The notes: generated from the letters alone by a model not told the origin. Counted from the first letter of the stretch, positions 16,318-26,277 are shown. The stretch: DNA of 64,000 bases from Sphingomonas baiyangensis (GCF_005144715.1 NZ_SWKR01000002.1:2036227-2100226); one strand, 5' to 3'. A program made the numbers and translations.

Positions 16318-17757
16318 GTGAGCACCCGCATCTGGGGACCGATCAAGCCGATCGGCGGCGATCAGCACAGCTCCGAACACCGGCTGCGCGCGACGCTGTC
16401 GTGGCCGCACCTGATCGCACTGGGCATCGGTGCGATAGTCGGTACGGGCATCTATACGCTGACCGGCGTCGGTGCCGACCGTGCCGGTCCCGCGGTCATT
16501 CTCGCCTTCGCCATCGCCGGCGCGGTATGCGCCTGCGCGGCGCTCGCCTATGCCGAGATGGCTACGCTGATCCCCACCGCAGGCGGCGCCTATGCCTATA
16601 CCTATTCGGTGGCGGGCGAGACGCTGGGCTGGATCGTGGGCTGGAGCCTCATTCTCGAATATTCGCTCGCATGCAGCACCGTGGCGGTCGGATGGTCGGG
16701 CTATCTGGTCGGATGGATCCAGTCCGCCGGTGTCGAGCTGCCCGCGCTCCTGCTCACCGGGCCGCATGCCGGCGGCCTCATCAACCTGCCGGCGGTGCTG
16801 GTATCGCTCGCGGTGGCGGGCCTGCTGATCCTCGGCACGCGCGAAAGCGCCACGCTGAACATCGTCCTCGTCGTCATCAAGCTGGTGGCACTCGCCGCCT
16901 TCGTCGCGCTGACGCTGCCCGCATACGACGCGGCGAACATGCAGCCCTTCATGCCCTATGGTTTCGCCAGCAGCGAAGTCGATGGAACGACGCGCGGGGT
17001 GATGGCGGCGGCGGCGATCGTGTTCTTCGCCTTTTACGGCTTCGACGCGGTGGCGACCTCGGCGGAAGAGGCGCGCAATCCCGGACGCGACCTGACGATC
17101 GGCATCATCGGGTCGATGCTGGCATGCACACTGATCTACATGGCCGTCGCGGTGTCGGCGGTCGGCGCGCTCGATCACCGCGCGCTCGCCAATTCGGCCG
17201 AGCCGCTGGCACTGGTGTTGCGCACGCTCGACCACCCGCTCGCCGCATGGGCGATCGCGCTGGCGGCGCTGATCGCGCTGCCGTCGGTCATTCTCGTCAT
17301 GATGTACGGGCAGAGCCGGATCTTCTTCGTGATGGCACGCGACGGTCTGTTGCCGCGTGCCCTAGCAACGGTATCCACGCGAACCGGGGCACCGACGCGT
17401 ATCACCGCGATCACCGGCGTTTTCGTGGCGATCTGCGCAGGGTTCTTCCGGCTCGACGAGATCGCCGAGCTTGCAAATGCGGGCACGCTCATCGCGTTCA
17501 TCGCGGTGGCGGCGTGCATGATGATCCTGCGCCGCCGCGCGCCCGAGATGCCGCGCATCTTCGCATGTCCGGCGCCCAACCTCATCGGCACGCTGGCGAT
17601 CGTCGGATGCCTCTATCTGCTGTTCAGCCTGCCGACGGCGACGCTGGTACGCTTCGCCGCCTGGAACGTGATCGGGGTAGCCTTCTACCTTGCCTATGGC
17701 CGCCGCCGCAGCAAGCTCCGGACCGAGCCTGGTCAGACCGAAGGCGCCGCCGGCTAG
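16318..17757 (+). CDS. APC-superfamily amino-acid permease
   Basis: A 479-residue transporter with twelve predicted helices. The first carries the APC hallmark GIGAIVGTGIYTLTG (about residues 36-50), followed by GGAYAYTYSVAGE and the FYGFDAVATSAEEARNP motif near 240-256 that is typical of cationic-amino-acid/APC carriers. It starts at GTG 16318 behind AGGAAGGGGA. It is the last gene of the plus-strand hydroxyproline operon and so probably imports hydroxyproline or proline; the substrate is inferred from context. Confidence 0.9.
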   Translation: MSTRIWGPIKPIGGDQHSSEHRLRATLSWPHLIALGIGAIVGTGIYTLTGVGADRAGPAVILAFAIAGAVCACAALAYAEMATLIPTAGGAYAYTYSVAGETLGWIVGWSLILEYSLACSTVAVGWSGYLVGWIQSAGVELPALLLTGPHAGGLINLPAVLVSLAVAGLLILGTRESATLNIVLVVIKLVALAAFVALTLPAYDAANMQPFMPYGFASSEVDGTTRGVMAAAAIVFFAFYGFDAVATSAEEARNPGRDLTIGIIGSMLACTLIYMAVAVSAVGALDHRALANSAEPLALVLRTLDHPLAAWAIALAALIALPSVILVMMYGQSRIFFVMARDGLLPRALATVSTRTGAPTRITAITGVFVAICAGFFRLDEIAELANAGTLIAFIAVAACMMILRRRAPEMPRIFACPAPNLIGTLAIVGCLYLLFSLPTATLVRFAAWNVIGVAFYLAYGRRRSKLRTEPGQTEGAAG

Positions 17758-17973
17758 TCTGGGCTATGGCGTCGCAGGTCGCGTCTGCGCAACAAGGATT
17801 GCGGCGGCTGCACTGCATTCTGGAATGACATTCGGGTCGCCGGGAGCCATTACCCGAAGGCACTTCGTCGCGACCGTTCGGCAGGATTGATGCGCTCGCC
17901 GAGCCGTGCTCGGCCGGACCGACGACGGAGGCCAACACGTGGCGGTAAGGTACGCCGATCGGAGAAGACGCCA

Positions 17974-18672
17974 ATGATCAGGTTCTTCTACAACATGGCG
18001 CCCAACCCGATGAAGGTGGCGCTTTTTCTCGAAGAACTGGGCCTGGAATATGAGGCGATCCCGGTCGATACCAAGATCGGCGAACAGCATAGTGAGTGGT
18101 TTCGCGCGATCAATCCGAACGGGAAGGTCCCGGCGCTGATCGATGGCGAGGCCGTGCTCTTCGATAGCAATGCAATCCTTCTCTATCTCGCCGACAAGCA
18201 TCGTAAATTTGTGCCGGACGACTCCCCCCAGATGCGCGCGCAACTGCTCTCGTGGCTGATGTTCGTTGCCACCGGTGTCGGCCCCTATTCGGGCCAGTGT
18301 GTCCATTTTCGCCTCTTCGCTCCGGAACGGCTGCCGTACCCGATCAAGCGCTACGACTATGAGGCGCGCCGCCACTGGCGCATCGTCGACGAGCGGCTGG
18401 CGCAAACGGGCTACATGGTGGGCGCCGACTACTCGATCGTCGACATGGCCGTCTGGGGTTGGGCGGCGCGGATTCCTGCCATGCTGGCCGACGAGAACGC
18501 GATGGACGAGTTCCCCAATATCGCCCGTCTCATGAAGGAAGTGGACGCCCGCCCCGCGGCTGCAAGGGCGCGGGACATCGAGCGCAGACACAGCTTCAAG
18601 AGCGAGTTCGACGAACAGGCGATGCGCAACCTCTATCCGCAGATCTTCTCACCCGAGCCCCGCCAGGGCTAG
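17974..18672 (+). CDS. Glutathione S-transferase family protein (YghU/Ure2-like)
   Basis: A 232-residue GST-fold protein. The thioredoxin-like N-terminal half has NGKVPALIDG with cis-Pro near residue 53 and FDSNAILLYLADK near 65. The helical C-terminal half has the SIVDMAVWGW N-capping motif near 155. There is no N-terminal catalytic Cys, and MAPNPMKVALFLEELGLEYE resembles the YfcG/YghU type. GGAGAA at 17961 supports the start. It stands alone between the permease and the molybdenum hydroxylase operon. The substrate is unknown. Confidence 0.9.
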   Translation: MIRFFYNMAPNPMKVALFLEELGLEYEAIPVDTKIGEQHSEWFRAINPNGKVPALIDGEAVLFDSNAILLYLADKHRKFVPDDSPQMRAQLLSWLMFVATGVGPYSGQCVHFRLFAPERLPYPIKRYDYEARRHWRIVDERLAQTGYMVGADYSIVDMAVWGWAARIPAMLADENAMDEFPNIARLMKEVDARPAAARARDIERRHSFKSEFDEQAMRNLYPQIFSPEPRQG

Positions 18673-18738
18673 AAGTTCGCGCGAGGCCAGGTACCCCGCT
18701 AATGGGCTCCCCGACCGCGCATCACCGCTGCGCTGATC

Positions 18739-20895
18739 CTACAGCAGATTCTCGATACGAAACGGCATCTCGCGCAGACGCTTGCCCGTCGCGTGATAGA
18801 CGGCGTTGGCGACCGCGGCGGCGCAGCCGGTCATCGCCACCTCGCCCAGACCTTTCGCGCCGAGCGCATTGAACATGTTGTCGGGCTGGTCGACGAACGC
18901 GACGTCGATCTCGCCGATATCGGCATTCACCGCGACGACATAATCGGCAAGATCGTTGTTGAGCCATCCCCCATAGCGCGGGTCGACCTCGGTCGCCTCG
19001 CGCAGGCAGGCGCTGATCGCCCAGACGACGCCGCCGCGCACCTGGCTCGCGGCAGTGCGCGGCGAGATGACGCGGCCGCAATCGGCAACGCTGACCACGC
19101 GCGGCACGCGGATGCGGCGCGTGCGCGGCTCGACATGCACCTCGACGAAATGCGCGATGTAGCTGAAGCTGGTGAACTGCGGATAGACCGGGCCGGATAC
19201 GGCCATCCCGCCCTGCCGCAGCCGTTCGACCTCCTTCGCGCCCTGCCCCGGCCCCGTCGTCGTCACCTCGACCTGGATCGAGGGGCGGCGCACCGTCGCA
19301 AGCTGGCGGTGCAGATTGCCCGCTGGCGGCGTGCGACCCGCCAGCAGATCGGCCATCGCCGCCTTGGCGCTGGCGGCTGCGCGCTCGGCGGCGATCACCG
19401 CGCTCGCGGTGCCCCAAGAGCCGGCAGTGACATGCTGCGGCGCGACCGAGGTATCACCGATCGCGATCTCGAGCCCCGCCGGATCGATCGCGAGTTCGCG
19501 CACCAGCACCTGCTCGATCGTCGAGCGGATGCCCTGCCCCATCTCGTGCCCGGCAGCGGCGAACCGCGTCGTGCCGTCGGCGCCAATGCGCAGCGTCGCG
19601 ATCGTCGGATGGACGTTGGCGGGATAGGCGCCGCAGCCAACGCCCCAGCCGACTTGCGTACCGTCGGGCCGCACCGTCGCGCCCGCCGCGAGCGGTCGCT
19701 TGTCCCAACCGAAACGGCGCGCACCCTCGGTGAGGCACTCGTGGAGGAAATGCGTCGAAAAGGGCTTGTCGTCGATCGGATCGCGCGTCGCGCGATGCTT
19801 CAGGCGAAAGGCCAGCGGGTCGATACCCAGCTTCACCGCCATCTCGTCGACCGCGCTGTCGAACGCGAACGACGAGGGGTGCGGCGTCGGCGCGCGCATA
19901 TAGCCGGGCGCCTGCGTATCGATGCGAAGGTTCGCCGCCGTCCCGTGATAGTCGGCAATGCCGTACATCATCGGCGGCGATTCATGATAGGCGGGCGGGA
20001 ACTGGCCCTGGCGCGACTGCTGCTGGTCGGCATCGTAGCGCACCGCGATCATGCGGCCTTCGGCGTCGGCGCCGATCTCGATGCGGTGGCGGTTCTTGGG
20101 CCGAAAGGTCGCATTGTGGAAGATCTGCCCGCGCGGCACCACGAGCTTGACCGGGCGACCGAGCAGCATCGCCGCGCGCGCGACGATCGCCGTCTGGCGC
20201 TGTGCGCCGCCCTTCTGGCCGAAGCCGCCGCCGATCTGCGGGCTCTTTACCACGACCTGATCGGCCGAAAGGCGCAGCGTGCGCATCAGCGCGCCCTTGG
20301 CCATGTTGCTGCCCTGCGTACCTTCGTACACCGTCAGCACGCCGCCTTCCCACACCGCCGTGGTCGAGAGCATCTCGATCGGGTTGTGGTGCTGCGCGGG
20401 GCTGACATATTCGGCCTCGTGGCGCGTGACGGCGCGCGCCATCGCCGCATCGGCATCGCCGCCCGTCGACGGCTCGACCGGCTGCGGCTCGACACCGTCG
20501 CCCTCGATCGTCGCCACGAAGGCCATTGCCGCATAGGTCGGGCGGATCGCCTCGGCGCCCTCGATCGCGGCCTCGAGCGTCTCGGCGACCACGAGCGCGA
20601 CGGGCTGGCCGCGATAGGCGATCTGGTCGGTGATCGTCGGCGGTGGCGGCGGTCCGCCGGCCCCACCCGCGGGCGGTGGCGGAAAGTCGCTGGCGGTCAG
20701 CACGCGCACCACGCCCGCAACGCGCATCGCCGCATCGACCGGCACTGATCGCACGCTGCCCTTGGCGATCGTCGCAGGCACCAGCATCGCGTACAACAGG
20801 CCCGGCACCGCCACGTCGGCGGCGTACTGCGCCTGACCGAGCACTTTTTCGCGCGCGTCGACGCGCGGGCGATCGGGGAAAGGCGCGCTGGTCAT
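18739..20895 (-). CDS. Xanthine dehydrogenase-family molybdopterin subunit (PaoC-like)
   Basis: A 718-residue molybdenum-binding large subunit. It has the MoCo motif QIGGGFGQKGG near 222-232, an APGYMRAP substrate loop, AAGHEMGQGI near 476, and the catalytic Glu in KGLGEVAMTG near 684. The organisation (separate Fe-S, FAD and Mo subunits) and length match periplasmic aldehyde oxidoreductases of the PaoABC/YagTSR type. The start overlaps the FAD subunit stop (ATGA). It is the last gene of a three-gene operon. The substrate, probably an aromatic aldehyde or heterocycle, is not readable. Confidence 0.9.
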   Translation of the reverse strand: MTSAPFPDRPRVDAREKVLGQAQYAADVAVPGLLYAMLVPATIAKGSVRSVPVDAAMRVAGVVRVLTASDFPPPPAGGAGGPPPPPTITDQIAYRGQPVALVVAETLEAAIEGAEAIRPTYAAMAFVATIEGDGVEPQPVEPSTGGDADAAMARAVTRHEAEYVSPAQHHNPIEMLSTTAVWEGGVLTVYEGTQGSNMAKGALMRTLRLSADQVVVKSPQIGGGFGQKGGAQRQTAIVARAAMLLGRPVKLVVPRGQIFHNATFRPKNRHRIEIGADAEGRMIAVRYDADQQQSRQGQFPPAYHESPPMMYGIADYHGTAANLRIDTQAPGYMRAPTPHPSSFAFDSAVDEMAVKLGIDPLAFRLKHRATRDPIDDKPFSTHFLHECLTEGARRFGWDKRPLAAGATVRPDGTQVGWGVGCGAYPANVHPTIATLRIGADGTTRFAAAGHEMGQGIRSTIEQVLVRELAIDPAGLEIAIGDTSVAPQHVTAGSWGTASAVIAAERAAASAKAAMADLLAGRTPPAGNLHRQLATVRRPSIQVEVTTTGPGQGAKEVERLRQGGMAVSGPVYPQFTSFSYIAHFVEVHVEPRTRRIRVPRVVSVADCGRVISPRTAASQVRGGVVWAISACLREATEVDPRYGGWLNNDLADYVVAVNADIGEIDVAFVDQPDNMFNALGAKGLGEVAMTGCAAAVANAVYHATGKRLREMPFRIENLL

Positions 20896-21911
20896 GCGGT
20901 GGTCCTCTTCGCGGCGATCAGCAACGCGTCGGCGACGGTGCGCTGGGCCAGATCGATCTTGAAGCCGTTATGCCTGCCCGGCACCGCGCCGGTAAGCGCC
21001 GCGCGGCCGGCGGCTGCGGCGGTATCGGGCGTGAGGCGCTGGCCGGCGAGCGCGGCTTCGGCCGCCGTTGCGCGCCATGGCCGCGTCGCGACCCCACCGA
21101 GCGCAATGCGTGCCTGCCGCACGGTATCGTTGTCCATGTCGAGCGCGACCGCCGCCGAGGCGAGCGCGAACGCATAGCTCTCACGGTCGCGGATCTTGTG
21201 ATAGGCCGATCGGCGCCCCGCGCGCGTCTTGGGCACGACGATCGCGGTCACGATCTCGTCGGGCGCGAGCGTGAATTCGAGGTGCGGCGTGTTGCCGGGC
21301 AGGCGGTAGAGTTCGGCAACGGGCAGCGAGCGCGTGCCGGCGGCGCCCAGTATCTCGACATAGGCATCGAGCGCGACCAGCGCGATCGGCCAGTCGCCGG
21401 GCGATACCGCGGTGCACGAAGCGCTCTGGCCCAGCACCGCCTGACCCCGATCGAGCCCGCCGATCGCCGCGCAGCCCGATCCCGGCTCGCGCTTGTTGCA
21501 CGGATAGGTCGTTCCTGCCGACGTGCCGCCAGCACCATTGCGGAAATACAGGCAGCGCGTGCGCTGGAACAGATTGCCACCCACCGTCGCCATGTTGCGC
21601 AACTGCTGCGACGCGGCCTTCGCCAGCGATTCGGCCAGCACGGGATAGTCGCGCAGCACCGTTCGGTTGGTCGCGACCTCGCTCATCGGCGCCAGCGCGC
21701 CGAAGCGCAGCCGATCGCCGCCGGTCTCGATCGCGTCGAGCCCGCGGATCGCGGTCACGTCGATCAGATGTGCCGGCCGCTCGATGTCGAGCTTCATCAG
21801 ATCGTAGAGCGTGGTGCCCCCGGCGATATAGCGCGCGCCTTCGCCGGCAGCGGCGAAGGCCGCGACGGCAGCTTGCGCGCTGTCGGGGCGGGTATAGCCG
21901 AAGCTGCGCAT
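20892..21911 (-). CDS. Xanthine dehydrogenase-family FAD-binding subunit (PaoB-like)
   Basis: A 339-residue FAD domain protein of the CO-dehydrogenase flavoprotein family. It has YIAGGTTLYDLMK near residue 30 and the FAD loop ATVGGNLFQRTRC near 110-122. The cysteines that follow (RCLYFRN, YPCNK, GCAAIGG) are those that bind an extra [4Fe-4S] cluster in PaoB-type proteins. The ATG at 21911 overlaps the upstream TGA (ATGA). It links electron flow between the Fe-S and molybdenum subunits. Confidence 0.9.
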   Translation of the reverse strand: MRSFGYTRPDSAQAAVAAFAAAGEGARYIAGGTTLYDLMKLDIERPAHLIDVTAIRGLDAIETGGDRLRFGALAPMSEVATNRTVLRDYPVLAESLAKAASQQLRNMATVGGNLFQRTRCLYFRNGAGGTSAGTTYPCNKREPGSGCAAIGGLDRGQAVLGQSASCTAVSPGDWPIALVALDAYVEILGAAGTRSLPVAELYRLPGNTPHLEFTLAPDEIVTAIVVPKTRAGRRSAYHKIRDRESYAFALASAAVALDMDNDTVRQARIALGGVATRPWRATAAEAALAGQRLTPDTAAAAGRAALTGAVPGRHNGFKIDLAQRTVADALLIAAKRTTA

Positions 21912-22531
21912 CAGACCCGCCTTCCCTTCTTCGCCACGTCCTCGATCGCCGCGACGATCCCGGCATAGGCGCCGCAGCGACAGATGTTGCCGCTCATATA
22001 TTCGCGGATCGTCGGACGATCGGTGGCGTTGCCCTCGCGCACGCAGGCGACCGCCGCCATGATCTGGCCGGGCGTGCAATAGCCGCATTGCAGCGCGTCG
22101 TGATCGATGAACGCCTGCTGCATCGGGTGCAGTGCGTCGCCCTCGGCCAATCCCTCGATCGTGGTCACTTCACGACCGTCGGTTTTCGCCGCCAGCGTCA
22201 GGCATGAAGCGACGCGCCGCCCGTCTACATGCACCGTACAGGCACCGCACTGGCCATGATCGCAGCCTTTCTTGGCGCCGGTGAGCCCCAGCCGCTCGCG
22301 CAGCAGATCGAGCAGCGAGGTGCGCGGATCGATCGTGACCGGCGCCGCACGCCCGTTGACGATCGGCCGGATGGCCAGCGTCGCGCCCGCTCGCGGTGGC
22401 GGCGAAGACTGCACGGTGGCTTCGACCCTCTCGGCATCGAGCAGCAACAGCGCCGATCCCACTGCCACTGTCCCGCCGATCGCCGTGCGCCGCGTGACGC
22501 CTGCGGGTGCGCCACCTTCTTCTTCGTTCAT
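21911..22531 (-). CDS. Tat-exported 2Fe-2S subunit of a molybdenum hydroxylase (PaoA-like)
   Basis: A 206-residue protein. An N-terminal Tat-like signal ([19 protein letters not shown], about residues 13-31) precedes a plant-type ferredoxin domain ([16 protein letters not shown]) and a second [2Fe-2S] domain ([17 protein letters not shown]). Only this subunit has a signal, so the holoenzyme is probably carried across by it, as in PaoABC. It is the first gene of the operon. No PaoD/XdhC-type maturation gene is seen within the window. Confidence 0.92.
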   Translation of the reverse strand: MNEEEGGAPAGVTRRTAIGGTVAVGSALLLLDAERVEATVQSSPPPRAGATLAIRPIVNGRAAPVTIDPRTSLLDLLRERLGLTGAKKGCDHGQCGACTVHVDGRRVASCLTLAAKTDGREVTTIEGLAEGDALHPMQQAFIDHDALQCGYCTPGQIMAAVACVREGNATDRPTIREYMSGNICRCGAYAGIVAAIEDVAKKGRRV

Positions 22532-22664
22532 CGTGCCGGTTCCCGGTCGTCGTGCCGATTCAGAATGGATCGGCTCGTATGCGCTGCAAGTTCGCGTGCG
22601 ATCATCGTTCCCCATCGCCGGCGCGATAGCAAGGGCGCGGATGCTGCCGCGAAGATCATGCGCG

Positions 22665-23294
22665 TCATTGCGGGGGAAAGCGGGTTTCGGAATCGCCCAT
22701 TTGCCAGGGCGGCAGCCGCACCATCGCGGCATCGAAGCGATCGGAGGCCGTCAGCCGGTCGAGCCAGTCGCGCAGATGCGGCAGATGTTGCGCGTCGAAC
22801 CAGGCGCGGTCGATGGCGGCGAACTGTCTAACGAAGGGCATGATGGCGGCGTCGGGCAGGCGCATCGCGGCGCCGCACAGATAAGGGGCCTGTGCCAGAC
22901 TGGCGTCGAGCGGGCGCAGCAGGTCGATGCAGGCCGCCCGATCGACGGCAGGGTCGCTGCCGTGGCGATCGGGATATTTGGTCCGGTCGAGGTGATATTT
23001 GAACCGCGTGTCGTTGACTTCGATCAGCCGATCGCCGTCATGATCGAGCCAGTGTTCGGGATCGCTCAGCGCAAGCGACCAGCGCACGATGTCGAGGCTC
23101 TCGTCGATCACGCGGCCGTCGGGGAGCACCAGCACCGGCACTGTCGCCTTGGGCGATGCCGCAAGCAGTTCGGCGGGTTTCGCCGCAAGCTTTACTTCGC
23201 GGATGACGCTGACCGTTCCGCTCGACAGGAGCGCCAGCCGCGCGCGGATCGCATAAGGGCAGCGGCGGAACGAGTAGAGGACGGGAAGGCGCAT
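22665..23294 (-). CDS. Glutathione S-transferase-like protein
   Basis: A 209-residue protein with a thioredoxin-fold N-terminus containing the single-Cys motif FRRCPYAIRARLAL (residues 7-20), ATVPVLVLPDG with cis-Pro, and IDESLDIVRW. The C-terminal helical half is short and GST-like (RLPDAAIMPFVRQFA). The CPYA motif resembles glutaredoxin-2 and omega-class GSTs, which act as thiol transferases or deglutathionylating enzymes. It is a stand-alone gene; the role is not specific. Confidence 0.85.
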   Translation of the reverse strand: MRLPVLYSFRRCPYAIRARLALLSSGTVSVIREVKLAAKPAELLAASPKATVPVLVLPDGRVIDESLDIVRWSLALSDPEHWLDHDGDRLIEVNDTRFKYHLDRTKYPDRHGSDPAVDRAACIDLLRPLDASLAQAPYLCGAAMRLPDAAIMPFVRQFAAIDRAWFDAQHLPHLRDWLDRLTASDRFDAAMVRLPPWQMGDSETRFPPQ

Positions 23295-23345
23295 CGCAGC
23301 ACGATAGGCCCGCGGGCGAGCCAGTGCCACCGCCGGTCCTGAACC

Positions 23346-23933
23346 CTAGAGCAGCGGTCGCTCACCATGATGCAGCAGCGCCGGGATGACCAGATCCTCC
23401 TCGTCGTCCAGATGGCGCTGGAGCAGATCGATCAGCGTCCCCGCCGCGCCGACATAGCCATCGACCGCGCCGCGACAGTCGACGCCGGGCGCCGCCGTCG
23501 CTTCGAGCAGCTTTCGCGCGTGATCGACGGTGGCGACGAGCCGCTCCTGGATCAGCGCATGGTCCGCCTCGAGCAGATCGAAGCCCGCGACGAGCTTCGG
23601 GTCGAGCTGCCGGAACTTGGGGAAATAGGCGTGGTCCTCGATGCGGTGATGCTGGTCGAGATGCTGGAGGAACCCGTTGAGCCGTGGGACGAAGGCGCGG
23701 CGGAACGCGGCGGCATCGATGCGGCGCTCACGAAACGCATCGACTACTCGCGACACCTCGTCGCCTTCGTGACGAAGGGCGGCGTGTACGCCCAGCCAGA
23801 AATCGGCGAGCTGACCGAAGCTCGCATGCGTGCGCCACCCGTCACGCGGATACTGGCGGCGCAGGACGGCGATATCGTCGGAGACGCCCACGCGTTCGCC
23901 CAGAAGATCGGATGCCGGCACTGCTTGCTTCAT
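23346..23933 (-). CDS. Hemerythrin-domain protein
   Basis: A 195-residue helical-bundle protein of the hemerythrin HHE family. Candidate di-iron ligands are H in WLGVHAALRHEGDE, HLDQHHRIEDHAYFP (about 100-114), EADHALIQE and HLDDEEDLVIPAL. Such single-domain proteins bind O2 or NO or act in iron and redox stress. The upstream gene lies more than 60 bp away, so it may be transcribed alone. The annotation rests on the spacing of the His/Glu ligands. Confidence 0.87.
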   Translation of the reverse strand: MKQAVPASDLLGERVGVSDDIAVLRRQYPRDGWRTHASFGQLADFWLGVHAALRHEGDEVSRVVDAFRERRIDAAAFRRAFVPRLNGFLQHLDQHHRIEDHAYFPKFRQLDPKLVAGFDLLEADHALIQERLVATVDHARKLLEATAAPGVDCRGAVDGYVGAAGTLIDLLQRHLDDEEDLVIPALLHHGERPLL

Positions 23934-23999
23934 CGGCCACGGTATAACAGGCGGCTCGCGGCGCGCGTATCGCAAATGCAGCCGCTGACCGGCCCGGCG

Positions 24000-24761
24000 C
24001 TATTTGCCGCGAAGCGCGAAATCGACCTGGATATAGACGTCCGAGCGTGACGTGCCGACCATCATGCCCGGCGCGGCCACGGGCGGCGGGGCTGCGACCG
24101 GCGCGGCCTGCGCGGTGACACGCGCGTCGCCCCCGCCCTGCTCGATCCTCTCGGCACCGCGCAGATAGGTCTGTCCCTGCATCCCGCCTGCGTCGCGGAT
24201 ATAGAGCACGCGGCCGACCTCCATGCCCGCCGCCTCGGCATAGGCCTCCGCCCGCGCGCGCGCCGCCCTGTAGGCATCGGCATAAGCGAGATTGGCGGTC
24301 GCCTCGGGATCGGTCATCGACAGATTGGGCCCGCTGACGATGTTGGCTCCCGCCTCGGTCACGGCGGCGACCGCGTCGCCTGCCTTTGCGGGTTGGCGCA
24401 TGGTGACCTCGACGACGTTGGCGGCCTGGAACTGGCCGCGCTGCGGCCCATAGTCGATGCGCTGGACGTTCACCGTCCGCGTCTGGATATCGCGCTCGTC
24501 GACACCGAGTGTCCGCAGCGCGGCGACGATCTCGGCGATCTTCTCCCCGTTGGCGACGCTCGCCCCGCGCGCCGTGCCGGCGCGGGTTTCGATGCCGGCC
24601 TGAAACTGGGCGCGATCGGGCCGCGCTTCGGCCTGGCCGCTCGCGCTCACCGACAGCAACGTCTCGCTCCTGTCGATCCCGCGCGGATCGGCAGCGCCCT
24701 CGCCGCACGCGGCAAGCGCGAGCGGAGCCAACAACACTGGCAGGCGATGCAATACAGCCAT
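24000..24761 (-). CDS. SIMPL-domain (DUF541) lipoprotein
   Basis: A 253-residue protein with a lipoprotein signal (LAPLALAACGE, lipobox L-A-A-C at about 14-17) and a SIMPL domain (VSASGQAEARPDRAQFQAGI, TRTVNVQRIDYG, YADAYRAARARAEAYAEAAG). A Pro/Ala-rich linker lies near the C-terminus. DUF541 proteins are periplasmic or outer-membrane proteins related to BP26/OMP28 of Brucella, with roles reported in stress response and channel-like assemblies. The function here is unknown. Confidence 0.87.
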   Translation of the reverse strand: MAVLHRLPVLLAPLALAACGEGAADPRGIDRSETLLSVSASGQAEARPDRAQFQAGIETRAGTARGASVANGEKIAEIVAALRTLGVDERDIQTRTVNVQRIDYGPQRGQFQAANVVEVTMRQPAKAGDAVAAVTEAGANIVSGPNLSMTDPEATANLAYADAYRAARARAEAYAEAAGMEVGRVLYIRDAGGMQGQTYLRGAERIEQGGGDARVTAQAAPVAAPPPVAAPGMMVGTSRSDVYIQVDFALRGK

Positions 24762-24900
24762 GAAAGACCTCCTCGAACCGGGTCCGCTCGTGATGACATT
24801 TGCGTTGTTTATGCGCAACTTGGCCGCGCCATCCGCCAAACCGCGCTGCTAACCATCCCGGCGCTATCTTTATCGCCGCAAACGCCTATCGGTATTTCCG

Positions 24901-26277
24901 ATGCACAGAAACGCTTCGCTGCCTGCCGAGCATCTCCTCATCGTCGGTGCCGGGTTCTCGGGAACGCTGCTTGCCATCAACCTGCTGCGGCACGGCGGCC
25001 CGCGCGTGACGCTGGTCGAGCGGCGGCGTGCGCAGGTTGCCCGCGGCGTTGCGTACAGCGCAGCCGATGACAGCCATCTGCTCAATGTTCGCGCCGGCAA
25101 CATGAGCGCGTTCCCCGACGACCGCGACCATTTCGTCCGCTGGCTCGCACTGCATGACCTTGGCGATGCGCGCAGCTTCGTCCGGCGCACGACCTATGGC
25201 CGCTATCTGCGCGAACTGCTCGAGACGGCGCGACGGTCGGCGGGCGATCGTCTCACGCTGGTCGACGGCGAAGTGGTAGCGCTGGAATACGCCGCCGGCA
25301 CGATCGAGGCGCGCCTCGCCGACGGTAGCGCCGCCGTCTTCGATCGTGCCGTGCTTGCCCTCGGCAACCTGCCGCCGCACGCGCCGCCGGGCATCGACGT
25401 CGACGCATTGCCGGACGACCTCTATTGCGACGACCCCTGGTCCGCCGACATCGCCGAACGGCTGACGGCGGACGACGAGGTGCTCCTCCTCGGCACTGGA
25501 CTGACCGCGATCGACGCAGCGCTGTTGCTTGAGCGGCGCGGTTTTGCGGGGAGGATCACCGCCATGTCGCGGCGGGGCTTGCGGCCGCGCGCGCATGACG
25601 ATGCGCAGCCCCCCATCGATCCGCTCTCCGAGAAGCCCGCGCGCCGGCTTTCGCGGCTGGTCGCAGCAGTGCGCGCGCGAACCGAGGCAAGCGGATGGCG
25701 CGGCGCGGTCGATGCGTTGCGGCCCGTGACGCAGCTGATGTGGTCGGGCGCCGATATCGCGACGCGCCAGCGCTTCCTGCGGCACCTGCGGCCCTATTGG
25801 GACGTCCATCGCCACCGCCTCGCCCCGTCGATCGCGCAACGGCTCGACGCGCTGGTCGCGGAGCGCCGCCTTGCCTTCGTCGCCGGCAAGCTGGTGTCGG
25901 CTTCGCCCGAGGGGCGGAGCTTGCGCGTCGCATACCGGCCGCGCGGCGGCAACGCGCTGGTCGAGCGAACCTATCGCCGCGTCGTCAACTGCACCGGGCC
26001 GCAGGGCGATCTGCTGCGTTCGCGCGAACCGCTGCTCGGGCAGTTGCTTGCATCAGGCCTCATCCGCCCCGATGCGCTGCGGCTCGGGATCGATGTGGAC
26101 GCCGCGACGCACGTCATCACGCGCGATGGCGAGCCACATCCCACGATCCACGCGATCGGGCCGATGACGCGCGGCGCGCATTGGGAAGTCGTCGCCGTCC
26201 CCGACATCCGCGTGCAATGCTGGTCGCTCGCCCGGCTGCTCGCCAATGCGCACTGGGTGGGCGGCGAGGGCCTTTGA
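24901..26277 (+). CDS. FAD/NAD(P)-binding protein (NAD_binding_9 family)
   Basis: A 458-residue flavoprotein. The N-terminal dinucleotide motif LLIVGAGFSGTLLAINLL (residues 12-29) is followed by the family pattern RGVAYSAADDSHLLNVRAGN near 48-67, typical of the FAD/NAD(P)-binding domain of PF13454. A second nucleotide motif (LLLGTGLTAIDAALLL) lies near 198-213. Proteins of this type are often linked to siderophore, cyanide or redox metabolism, but nothing in the neighbourhood fixes a role. Divergent to the SIMPL gene. Confidence 0.85.
   Translation: MHRNASLPAEHLLIVGAGFSGTLLAINLLRHGGPRVTLVERRRAQVARGVAYSAADDSHLLNVRAGNMSAFPDDRDHFVRWLALHDLGDARSFVRRTTYGRYLRELLETARRSAGDRLTLVDGEVVALEYAAGTIEARLADGSAAVFDRAVLALGNLPPHAPPGIDVDALPDDLYCDDPWSADIAERLTADDEVLLLGTGLTAIDAALLLERRGFAGRITAMSRRGLRPRAHDDAQPPIDPLSEKPARRLSRLVAAVRARTEASGWRGAVDALRPVTQLMWSGADIATRQRFLRHLRPYWDVHRHRLAPSIAQRLDALVAERRLAFVAGKLVSASPEGRSLRVAYRPRGGNALVERTYRRVVNCTGPQGDLLRSREPLLGQLLASGLIRPDALRLGIDVDAATHVITRDGEPHPTIHAIGPMTRGAHWEVVAVPDIRVQCWSLARLLANAHWVGGEGL

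Noticed and set aside
18793..20748. 651-codon open frame opposite the molybdenum subunit
   Set aside because: Composition is Arg/Asp/His-biased with no domain; the minus-strand gene has all xanthine dehydrogenase motifs.
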